The position numbers were made by a program, and so were the translations under genes. From VRUE01 sp046733315 (GTDB lineage: Bacteria; Actinomycetota; Thermoleophilia; Solirubrobacterales; 70-9), in NCBI GenBank assembly GCA_046733315.1, contig JBKPOV010000102.1:1-6703 (forward strand): a stretch of DNA of 6,703 nucleotides, read 5' to 3'. Positions 1 through 6,651 of this stretch are shown piece by piece (the stretch's first letter is position 1; each line of letters opens with the position of its first letter). Under the pieces are notes generated by a model, which was given only the letters and a program-made list of their open reading frames with translations, was not told the origin of the DNA and did no database searches.

Positions 1-1
1 G

Positions 2-259
2 ATCAAGAAAGACAACGTGCCAGGGATTACGACGACCGCAACTGTGACCCCGGACAAGGCCGGTACTTACCAACTGATCTGCACCGAGCTCTGTGGCTTC
101 GGCCACGCCTCAATGCGGGCCAAAGTGGTCGTTGAAACCCCGGCCGACTTCCGCAAATGGGTCGGCGAGCTGAAAGGAGAAGTCCCCCAGCCGCTGGCCG
201 AATCGATCACCCAGGACACGGAGACCAACCCGGTGCCCCTGGACGCCGGCGGGGCATAA
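2..259 (+). CDS. ctaC: Cytochrome c oxidase subunit II, C-terminal part (CuA domain), 5' truncated by window
   Basis: This is the C-terminal end of subunit II of an aa3-type oxidase. The subunit takes electrons from cytochrome c at its extracytoplasmic binuclear CuA centre and passes them to heme a in subunit I. The frame is open from base 2, so the gene starts outside the window; the GTG at 17 is internal. The CuA motif is complete over CTELCGFGHASM: two Cys ligands four residues apart, the intervening Glu, then His and Met. The upstream CuA His, the signal peptide and the two membrane helices are not visible. About 47 residues follow the motif and contain no CxxCH, so subunit II is not fused to a cytochrome c domain as in caa3 enzymes. 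The stop is 12 nt before ctaD, which fits one operon. The motif makes the identity very secure. Confidence 0.96.
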   Translation: MKKDNVPGITTTATVTPDKAGTYQLICTELCGFGHASMRAKVVVETPADFRKWVGELKGEVPQPLAESITQDTETNPVPLDAGGA

Positions 260-260
260 T

Positions 261-266
261 AGGAGG
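261..266 (+). promoter_or_regulatory. Strong ribosome binding site for ctaD
   Basis: A perfect AGGAGG lies just after the ctaC stop codon and 5 nt before the ATG at 272. It fixes the ctaD start and so shows that the N-terminal extension of CtaD is translated. Confidence 0.85.
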
Positions 267-271
267 CTCGG

Positions 272-2179
272 ATGACGGCTGCGATCAAGCAACCAGGATG
301 GATTCGGGGCCTGCTCGGCACGATTCTTGGCGCCGCTTTCGGCTTTGCCCTGGTCGTGGCCCTGCGCAAGGCATCCGGCCTGCCCGTCTACCAGACCGAG
401 CAGACCGGCTACCCACACGTGGTCGTGCCGCTGATCACCGGTCCGCTTGGCTTCCTGATGGGCTTTGGCTGCTTCGACTACTGGCTGCGCTGGGCCGCCG
501 GCATGCCGACGATTCCCGAGGACCACTCCCAGCACGGCGCCAAGAGCTCGAAGGACTACTTCCGCTTCAACACCGATCACAAGGTGATCGGCATCCAGTA
601 CGTCTGCACGACCTTCTTTTTCTTCTTCGTCGGCGGCCTGATGGCGATGCTGATCCGGGCCGAGCTGGCCCAGCCGGGCACGCAGATCGTCGACGCCGCC
701 ACCTACAACAGCCTTTTCTGCACCCACGCGGTGCTGATGATCTTCGTCTTCGTGATCCCGGTCTTCGCCGGGCTCGCCAACTACGTGCTGCCGCTGATGA
801 TCGGCGCGCCGGACATGGCATTCCCGCGCCTCAACGCGCTCAGCTTCTGGATGCTGCCCCTGGCGGGCATCCTCTTCATCGGCAGCTTCCTCGCTCCCGG
901 CGGTGCCTTCGATACCGGTTGGACCGGCTACGCGCCGCTCTCTACTGGCGCCCCGGTTGGCCAATCGTTCTTCAACCTCGGCGTGCAGTTCGCCGGCGCT
1001 TCCTCGATCGCCACCGCGCTCAACTTCCTGGTCACGATCATCACCATGCGTGCGCCCGGAATGACCTTCTGGCGGATGCCGCTGCTGGTCTGGGCGAACC
1101 TCTCGACCTCACTGCTCGTCGTCGCGGCGACGCCCTTCATCGCCGGGGTCCAGTTCATGGTCCTCTTCGACCGCGCCCTGCACACCAACTTCTTCCAGTC
1201 TCTAGGCGGGGGCGACGTGGTCAGCTATCAGCACATTTTCTGGTTCTACTCGCACCCGGCGGTCTACATCATGATGCTGCCCGGCTTCGGGATCATCAGC
1301 GAGGTCATCTCCACCCATGCCCGCAAGCCGATCTTCGGCTACCGGCTGATGGCGCTGGCGCTGATCGGGATCGTCGTGCTCAGTTACTCGGTCTGGGCAC
1401 ACCACATGTTCGTCGCCGGCATGTTCAGCTGGCTGCGCGTGCCGATGATGATCACGACGCTGCTAATCGCGGTGCCGACCGGAATCAAGATCTTTTCCTG
1501 GCTGGGGACGCTCTATTTCGGCAAGATTCATACCTATTCGACCGCGATGCTGTTTGCGCTCGCCTTCATCGTCACCTTCACGATCGGCGGCATCAGCGGC
1601 GTGATGCTCGGCATGGTGCCGATCGACATCCACGTCTCGGACACCTACTTCATCGTCGCCCACATCCACTTCGTGCTCTTCGGCGGCTCGGTCTTCACGA
1701 TCTTCGCCGGCGTCTACCACTGGTTCCCGAAGATGACCGGGCGGATGTACGACGAGAAGCTCGGTCGCGTCCACTTCTGGGGCACCCTGATCGGCACCTG
1801 GGTGACTTTCATTCCGATGCACTGGGTGGGGATGGACGGCATGCCGCGCCGCGTTGCCGACTACGCCACGCAGTTCGGTGAGTGGAACCTGCTGATCAGT
1901 TGTGGCGCCTTCATCCTCGGCGCCGTCCAGCTCGTCTTCCTCTACAACATGATCGTCAGCTGGCGCTTCGGTCCCCGCGCGGGAGCGAACCCTTGGCGGG
2001 CCAACTCGATCGAGTGGCAGGTCTCCTCGCCGCCGCCGATCTTCAACTTCGATGAGATCCCGCGCGTCGTCGGCGGTCCTTACGAGTTCGGCGTGCCGGG
2101 AGCCCGCCACGCGATCATGGCCGGGGAAAGCGTCGAGGCGCCCGCACCATCGGAGCCGACCGTCGTGGGCTCAACATGA
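272..2179 (+). CDS. ctaD: Cytochrome c oxidase subunit I, A2-type, with N-terminal two-helix extension
   Basis: This is the catalytic subunit, 635 residues, reducing O2 to water at heme a3-CuB and pumping protons. Ligands seen: H152 and H466 for heme a, H464 for heme a3, and H328, H377 and H378 for CuB, with Y332 as the likely His-Tyr cross-link partner. D-channel residues N170, D181 and N188 and K-channel residues T403 and K406 are present, as is the R526-R527 propionate pair. Helix VI reads YSHPAVY, so the HPEV glutamate is missing; the YS motif defines subtype A2. The ordinary core begins near residue 97 (RFNTDHK). Before it lies a region with two probable membrane helices (about 11-31 and 50-70) and a hydrophilic stretch, making the protein longer than a typical subunit I of about 530-560 residues. 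The start is fixed by AGGAGG. The stop overlaps the next ATG (ATGA). Confidence 0.98.
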   Translation: MTAAIKQPGWIRGLLGTILGAAFGFALVVALRKASGLPVYQTEQTGYPHVVVPLITGPLGFLMGFGCFDYWLRWAAGMPTIPEDHSQHGAKSSKDYFRFNTDHKVIGIQYVCTTFFFFFVGGLMAMLIRAELAQPGTQIVDAATYNSLFCTHAVLMIFVFVIPVFAGLANYVLPLMIGAPDMAFPRLNALSFWMLPLAGILFIGSFLAPGGAFDTGWTGYAPLSTGAPVGQSFFNLGVQFAGASSIATALNFLVTIITMRAPGMTFWRMPLLVWANLSTSLLVVAATPFIAGVQFMVLFDRALHTNFFQSLGGGDVVSYQHIFWFYSHPAVYIMMLPGFGIISEVISTHARKPIFGYRLMALALIGIVVLSYSVWAHHMFVAGMFSWLRVPMMITTLLIAVPTGIKIFSWLGTLYFGKIHTYSTAMLFALAFIVTFTIGGISGVMLGMVPIDIHVSDTYFIVAHIHFVLFGGSVFTIFAGVYHWFPKMTGRMYDEKLGRVHFWGTLIGTWVTFIPMHWVGMDGMPRRVADYATQFGEWNLLISCGAFILGAVQLVFLYNMIVSWRFGPRAGANPWRANSIEWQVSSPPPIFNFDEIPRVVGGPYEFGVPGARHAIMAGESVEAPAPSEPTVVGST

Positions 2180-3051
2180 GCGAGGCGGCTGAAGCAAAGC
2201 CCCTGCTCGTCTTCCTCAATGAGGTCGCCGGCGGTCGCAAGCTCCTGCAGGCGGTGCGCGAGCGGGCCGACAAGGTCCCGTTCGTCGCGGTCGCTGCCCC
2301 TCAGAATCAGCCGGCGGTCGGCCAGCTGATCGACTCCGGTGAGCTGCGCGACGCGGCGCGGGCGAGGGTCGTGGTGACGATGTCGGTGCTCTCGGAGTTC
2401 GGTTTCGAATCGGTTGGCGAGGTGATGGACCCCGAGCCGTCGCTGGCGCTCGACGACGCGGTGCGCGCGCACGAACCGGGCGAGGTACTGCTCTCCTGCG
2501 CGGCCGGAACGCGCTTTGGATTCACCCGCAAGGACCTCGTCTCCTGGGCCGAGGGCCATTTCGAGCCGGAGGTGCAAATCACCCACATCCCGGTGCGGAT
2601 CTCCGACGACTCGATCAGCTGGGAGAAGAGCCACACGCTGGTCGTTGCGAGCCAGACGGTGGCCGCACCGGATCTGGTCAGCCGGCTCAAGGAGCGTGCC
2701 GCCGGCCACCCGCACCGCTACACGATCATCTGCCCGCGGACCGAGGACGTGACCGAGCCGGAGATCGTGCGTGATCTCGCCTCCACCCTGGCCGAGCTCT
2801 ACCGCGCCGACATCGATGCCACCGGCCAGCCGATGAGCCCCGACCCCTTCCACGCGGTGCAGAACGCAATCGAGCACTACAGCGTCGACGAGGTGCTGAT
2901 CTCCACCTTCGCCGGTGAGACCTCGCGCTGGCTCGAGGACGACCTGATCGGCCGCGTCCGCGAGATCACCGACAAGCCGGTCGAGCACCTCGAGGTCGGT
3001 CGCCCGGCGGCGGCGGTCGCCGCGGCTGTGGCCGAGGGAGGAGAAGCCTGA
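2176..3051 (+). CDS. Tandem Usp-like two-domain protein between oxidase subunits I and III
   Basis: A soluble protein of 291 residues with no signal peptide or membrane helix. It appears to hold two alpha/beta, Usp/HUP-like domains, about residues 8-140 and 152-274. Each starts with a hydrophobic strand (LLVFLNE; TLVVASQ) and ends with a strand-loop-helix unit (EVLLSCAAG; EVLISTFAGETSRWLE). The second domain clearly matches the C-terminal domain of the protein at 3698-4351, sharing LVVAxxTV, SDPxxA, DEhxIST, SRWLE and PhxH. The canonical Usp ATP-binding pattern GxxGx9G(S/T) is not visible, so nucleotide binding is uncertain. The ATG overlaps the ctaD stop and has only a weak Shine-Dalgarno sequence, so it is probably translated by coupling to ctaD. 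Its last base is shared with the ctaE ATG. Function is unknown; from context I infer an oxidase accessory or regulatory role. Confidence 0.85.
   Translation: MSEAAEAKPLLVFLNEVAGGRKLLQAVRERADKVPFVAVAAPQNQPAVGQLIDSGELRDAARARVVVTMSVLSEFGFESVGEVMDPEPSLALDDAVRAHEPGEVLLSCAAGTRFGFTRKDLVSWAEGHFEPEVQITHIPVRISDDSISWEKSHTLVVASQTVAAPDLVSRLKERAAGHPHRYTIICPRTEDVTEPEIVRDLASTLAELYRADIDATGQPMSPDPFHAVQNAIEHYSVDEVLISTFAGETSRWLEDDLIGRVREITDKPVEHLEVGRPAAAVAAAVAEGGEA
3037..3041 (+). promoter_or_regulatory. Ribosome binding site for ctaE
   Basis: GGAGG inside GGGAGGAGA, 9 nt before the ATG at 3051, within the last codons of the preceding gene. It supports the TGATG overlapping start. Confidence 0.75.
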
Positions 3052-3677
3052 TGGAGAGCGCGACCGTCGCCTTGGGCGACCACGCACACGAAGAGCACCA
3101 CGGGCCGCCCGAGGCGAACCAGAGTTCGCGGATCGATCGCCAGACACTGGGGATCCTGCTCTTCATCGTCTCCGAGGTGATGCTCTTCGGAGCATTCTTC
3201 GCCTCCTACTTCTTCCTCCGCGTCGTCGTCGATCCGCCGAGCTGGCCGCCGCATCCATACGAGCTGCCGGTCGCGGTAGCAGGGATCAACACGGCGATCC
3301 TCGTCTCTTCCAGCTTCACCATCCACTACGCGCTGGAGTCGATCCGGCGCGGCAACCGCACCGGCCTGAAGCTGGGCCTGGTGCTGACCTGGCTGCTCGG
3401 CATGACCTTCCTCTTCATCCAGATCAACGAGTACGTCCACCTTGGCTTCAGTGCCCGCGATCTCGGCTTCGGCTCGATCTTCTACAGCCTCACCGGCCTG
3501 CACGGCGCCCACGTCTTTGTCGGGCTCTGTCTGCTCAGCTTCGCCACGATCCGCGCCTTCCGCGGTCACTTCGGTCCCAAAGCGGAGGACCATCTTGGCG
3601 TCGAGGTGCCCGGCATCTACTGGCACTTCGTGGACGTAATGTGGATCGTGGTTTACACCACCGTTTACATTCTCTGA
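3051..3677 (+). CDS. ctaE: Cytochrome c oxidase subunit III (five-helix form)
   Basis: Subunit III, 208 residues, with about five membrane helices; it lacks the first two helices of the seven-helix mitochondrial form, as is usual in bacteria with short CoxC. In the family it binds lipid and stabilises the oxidase, sustaining proton uptake through the D channel. Visible hallmarks are LLFIVSEVMLFGAFF with the conserved Glu E42, the FxQxxEY segment (E127), GLHGAHVFVG with H151 and H154, and the terminal WHFVDVMWIVVY block. The N-terminus before helix 1 is hydrophilic and rich in His and acidic residues (HAHEEHH, residues 11-17). The ATG overlaps the preceding stop by one base and has a good GGAGG, so it belongs to the same operon as ctaD. 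The gene ends 20 nt before the next one. Confidence 0.97.
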   Translation: MESATVALGDHAHEEHHGPPEANQSSRIDRQTLGILLFIVSEVMLFGAFFASYFFLRVVVDPPSWPPHPYELPVAVAGINTAILVSSSFTIHYALESIRRGNRTGLKLGLVLTWLLGMTFLFIQINEYVHLGFSARDLGFGSIFYSLTGLHGAHVFVGLCLLSFATIRAFRGHFGPKAEDHLGVEVPGIYWHFVDVMWIVVYTTVYIL

Positions 3678-3697
3678 TTAAGCGGTAGAACAGGGAT

Positions 3698-4351
3698 ATG
3701 CACAATCCGCTGAGGTCAGAGGCCGACGCGTTTAGGTGGGTTGTCGTAATTGGCGTCGGCGCGGTTTCCGTGATCGTGCTGACGCTGTTGACACGGCCGG
3801 TGATCGGGGTGGTTTGGGCCGCCGCGCTGATCGGGTTTGGGGTTGGGTTCGGCTATCGCAGCGCCCGCGGTTCGCTGCCGCGCAGTGTCGAGTTGACGCG
3901 AGGCGGCGACGGCAAGTTCCGACTGCTGGTGGTTGCCAACGAGACCGTGCAGGGCGAGGCGCTGCTGGAGGAGATTCGGGGGCGCTGTGGCGAGCGCGAT
4001 TGCGAGGTCCTGCTGGTCACGCCGGCTTTGGCCAGATCGCGTGCGTCGCACTGGGCCTCCGACGTCGATGAGGCGATCGAGCTGGCGCGCCAGCGCATGG
4101 AGCTTTCGCTGATCGCGATCAAGCAGCTGGGGCTGAAGGCGCGGGGCGAAATCGGCGACTCGGATCCCAACGTGGCGATCGAGGACGCGCTGCGTGTTTT
4201 CCCCGCCGACGAGATCGTGATCTCGACCCACCCGCCTGAGCGCTCGCGCTGGCTCGAGCACGGCGTCGTCGACAAGGCCAGAGAGCAGATCGACCTGCCG
4301 ATCACTCACGTCGTCGTCGACCTTTCCACGGTCAGCCGCGTTTCGCGATGA
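3698..4351 (+). CDS. Membrane-anchored Usp-like protein downstream of ctaE
   Basis: 217 residues. Two adjacent hydrophobic helices (about 14-32 and 35-54) joined by a very short TRP turn form a hairpin. Basic residues on both outer sides (R6, R13; R54, R57) suggest that both termini are cytoplasmic. Residues 74-208 form a Usp-like domain closely resembling the second domain of the protein at 2176-3051: LLVVANETV, SDPNVAIEDAL, DEIVISTHPPERSRWLE, then LPITHVVV. Canonical Usp glycines are not seen. The gene lies 20 nt after ctaE and is probably co-transcribed. AGGGA at 3692-3696 is unusually close to the ATG at 3698, so initiation may be inefficient, but no better in-frame start is apparent. Function is unknown; I infer that the hairpin may place the domain at the oxidase's cytoplasmic face. 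Confidence 0.85.
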   Translation: MHNPLRSEADAFRWVVVIGVGAVSVIVLTLLTRPVIGVVWAAALIGFGVGFGYRSARGSLPRSVELTRGGDGKFRLLVVANETVQGEALLEEIRGRCGERDCEVLLVTPALARSRASHWASDVDEAIELARQRMELSLIAIKQLGLKARGEIGDSDPNVAIEDALRVFPADEIVISTHPPERSRWLEHGVVDKAREQIDLPITHVVVDLSTVSRVSR

Positions 4352-4415
4352 AGTTGTTTCTAACTCGGCACGTTTACGCCTAGATACGAAACGTTCTGTC
4401 TCCTAGGCTGTCATC
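4352..4415 (+). other. Short intergenic gap before coiled-coil gene, no clear promoter
   Basis: This 64-nt gap is less GC-rich than its surroundings. It contains a TAGATA at 4381-4386 that could be a -10 element, but no -35 at suitable spacing. No terminator-like stem with a T-run follows the upstream gene, so read-through from the oxidase operon is possible. Confidence 0.3.
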
Positions 4416-4431
4416 ATGGAGTTGATGACAG
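4408..4431 (+). repeat. 9-bp perfect inverted repeat spanning the start codon
   Basis: CTGTCATCA (4408-4416) and TGATGACAG (4423-4431) are perfect reverse complements around a 6-nt loop, TGGAGT. The A of the ATG at 4416 is the last base of the left arm. As RNA this would form a hairpin holding the start codon and the GGAG at 4418-4421 that could serve the in-frame ATG at 4425. As DNA it could be an operator for a dimeric regulator. Function is unproven. Confidence 0.55.
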
Positions 4432-4778
4432 GCCGCTGGACAGACGACCGCATGGACGACCTCAAGCACCAAGTCGAAGAAATCGGCCGTCGCATGGACG
4501 AAGGGTTCGCCCAGCTGCGCAGCGAGCTTCGCGAGCACCGCCGGGACATGGACGCCCGCTTCGACAAGGTGGACGAGCGCTTCGAGAAGGTCGACGAGCG
4601 CTTCGAGAAGGTCGACGAGCGCTTCGAGAAGGTGGACGCGAAATTCGAAGCGATTCACGACCAAATTGCTCGCACCCAGGTGATGGTGATCGGCCTGCAC
4701 GCCACGCTAACGCGCTTCTCGCTGGGCTTTCTCGGCGCTGCGCTCGTCGCAGTCATCGCCGCCTTGGTGGCTTCGTAG
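4416..4778 (+). CDS. Tail-anchored coiled-coil protein with heptad repeats
   Basis: 120 residues from the first ATG. Residues about 11-88 are highly charged and predicted coiled coil. Five consecutive heptads run from 46 to 80 (DARFDKV, then DERFEKV three times, then DAKFEAI), with Phe and Val in core positions. A single hydrophobic helix at about 101-118 ends almost at the C-terminus, so the protein is probably tail-anchored with the coil in the cytoplasm. No enzyme motif is seen. Similar short DERFEKVD-type coiled-coil/TM proteins are widespread and of unknown function. The start is uncertain: M1 (4416), M4 (4425) and M13 (4452) are all in frame, and none has a strong ribosome site. It is convergent with ctaA, with 6 nt between stops. 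No evidence ties its function to the oxidase apart from position. Confidence 0.82.
   Translation: MELMTGRWTDDRMDDLKHQVEEIGRRMDEGFAQLRSELREHRRDMDARFDKVDERFEKVDERFEKVDERFEKVDAKFEAIHDQIARTQVMVIGLHATLTRFSLGFLGAALVAVIAALVAS
4551..4655 (+). repeat. 21-bp tandem repeat array encoding coiled-coil heptads
   Basis: There are five 21-bp units at 4551, 4572, 4593, 4614 and 4635. Units 2 and 3 are identical, unit 4 differs only in its last base (G for C), and unit 1 is close. Unit 5 is diverged. The unit is a multiple of three, so copy-number change keeps the frame and simply lengthens or shortens the coil by one heptad. The near-identity suggests recent expansion. Confidence 0.9.
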
Positions 4779-4784
4779 GCCTGC

Positions 4785-5762
<978 letters not shown>

Positions 5763-5768
5763 GGGTTG

Positions 5769-5772
5769 CCTC
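5769..5772 (-). promoter_or_regulatory. Ribosome binding site deciding the ctaA start
   Basis: On the minus strand GTGAGG precedes ATG (5762) with six bases between GAGG and ATG. The in-frame GTG that overlaps it (5774) has no Shine-Dalgarno sequence of its own, so it is more likely part of the ribosome site than the start. Confidence 0.6.
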
Positions 5773-5815
5773 ACCGGATGATGGCAGTGACGGCTATGGA
5801 CCGCCGGGGGAGGGA

Positions 5816-6529
5816 CTAGCCGCTTTTGCCCTTCTTGGAGCCGCCCTTGCCGCCCGAGGCTGTGGATTCGAGCAGGTACTTGACCAGGTCTTCGACTTCT
5901 TTCGGCGAGAGCGACTGCTCGAAGTTGGAAGGCATCACGTTCGGTGGGTAACCCTTGGCGATTTCCTTGTTGGGATCGACGATCGATTCCTTGACCATCG
6001 CTTCGTCCTGGCCGGGAAGGACTTCATCGAGGTTCGGGCCGACGTTGCCGCCCGATTTGGCAGCTTGCAGGATGTGGCAGCCGCCGCAGCCGCTGTTGGC
6101 GAAGACCTGTGCGCCAGGGCCACCGGGGACTTTCGGCGGGGCAGCGCCCGGGACGCCGGCGTAGAGCCCGACGTAAGCGGCGACGTCATCCAAATCCTGC
6201 CCCTCGACGATGTCGGGGGGCATCGAGACTGCTGTGTTGTTGGTCACCGGCCGCGGGCTCTCGACCTGCGCCTTGACCACGCCTTCCACCGTGCGATCGT
6301 TCTCGCCGACCGCGCGCGCCGCGGCAAAGGCGTCATCGAGGTTGGGGCCCTGTTGACCGGAGGTGCCGGCCTGGGCCATCGCGTGGCAGGTGCCGCACTT
6401 TTCGACGAAGAGGATGCGCCCGCGTTCTGGGTCCGCGGTCGTGGTGCCGCAGCCGGATGCCGGCAGCGCAACGGCCACCAAGGCGGCGAAAAGGAGCAGG
6501 AGGCGGGTCGGGTTGGCGAGCTTGGACAT
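5816..6529 (-). CDS. Diheme cytochrome c, probable lipoprotein
   Basis: 237 residues from the ATG at 6529. A lysine/arginine-bearing N-terminus and a hydrophobic core (about 10-22) lead to PASGC, a lipobox-like end with C27 as the likely lipidated residue (Ala at -3 is less usual). Two class I cytochrome c domains follow: CGTCH at 45-49 with M103 (VSMPP) as probable axial ligand, and CGGCH at 148-152 with M199 (NVMPS). Both have a GPNLD motif after the heme site. A Pro/Gly linker separates them (about 127-139), and the tail is Lys/Gly/Ser-rich (226-237). It would carry electrons outside the membrane, plausibly to the CuA of the adjacent oxidase. The open frame extends upstream to a GTG at 6622, but that start would bury the signal peptide. 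It lies upstream of ctaA on the same strand. Confidence 0.92.
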   Translation of the reverse strand: MSKLANPTRLLLLFAALVAVALPASGCGTTTADPERGRILFVEKCGTCHAMAQAGTSGQQGPNLDDAFAAARAVGENDRTVEGVVKAQVESPRPVTNNTAVSMPPDIVEGQDLDDVAAYVGLYAGVPGAAPPKVPGGPGAQVFANSGCGGCHILQAAKSGGNVGPNLDEVLPGQDEAMVKESIVDPNKEIAKGYPPNVMPSNFEQSLSPKEVEDLVKYLLESTASGGKGGSKKGKSG

Positions 6530-6550
6530 GCGGCGCAATGCGCGCCCGAG

Positions 6551-6556
6551 TCTATA
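6551..6556 (-). promoter_or_regulatory. Possible -10 element for the cytochrome c-ctaA operon
   Basis: The minus strand reads TATAGA here, ending 21 nt before the ATG at 6529, which would give a leader of about 15 nt. No good TTGACA-like -35 is seen at 16-18 nt spacing, and no strong ribosome site precedes the ATG. This is therefore a tentative call. Confidence 0.35.
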
Positions 6557-6559
6557 TGC

Positions 6560-6572
6560 CCAGCCCGGCTGG
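6560..6572. promoter_or_regulatory. Palindrome next to the possible -10, candidate operator
   Basis: CCAGCC-C-GGCTGG is a perfect 6-bp inverted repeat with a one-base centre. It lies immediately upstream of the minus-strand TATAGA, in the 122-nt divergent region, where a regulator could act. GC-rich palindromes of this size also occur by chance. Confidence 0.25.
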
Positions 6573-6651
6573 AAGCGGGCTTGCCCCTGCCTGTGGTGGG
6601 GTAGGCTTGAGGCGATTCTCACTAACTCGCGAGCACGAAGGGCGGCGGCAG

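Noticed and set aside
110..964. Minus-strand open frame opposite ctaC/ctaD
   Set aside because: Charged, low-complexity translation without family features, opposite a certain gene.
157..1881. Plus-strand open frame of 574 codons overlapping ctaD
   Set aside because: It is a shifted frame within ctaD, rich in Arg, His and Pro, with no recognisable motif. The ctaD frame carries all oxidase ligands.
2080..3147. Long minus-strand open frame (355 codons) opposite the Usp-like gene
   Set aside because: It is antisense to genes with clear domain and operon evidence, has a low-complexity Arg/Asp/Gly-rich composition, and resembles no family. It is a product of high GC content.
4371..4392. CGTTT/AAACG inverted repeat upstream of the coiled-coil gene as a terminator or operator
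   Set aside because: Arms are only 5 bp with a 12-nt loop and no T-run follows, so chance is a sufficient explanation.
4779..4784. Bidirectional terminator between the convergent coiled-coil and ctaA genes
   Set aside because: The gap is 6 nt and no stable stem with flanking T-tract is apparent around it.
6530..6622. N-terminal extension of the cytochrome c from GTG at 6622
   Set aside because: It would put 31 charged residues before a clear signal peptide. The ATG at 6529 starts directly at the signal sequence.
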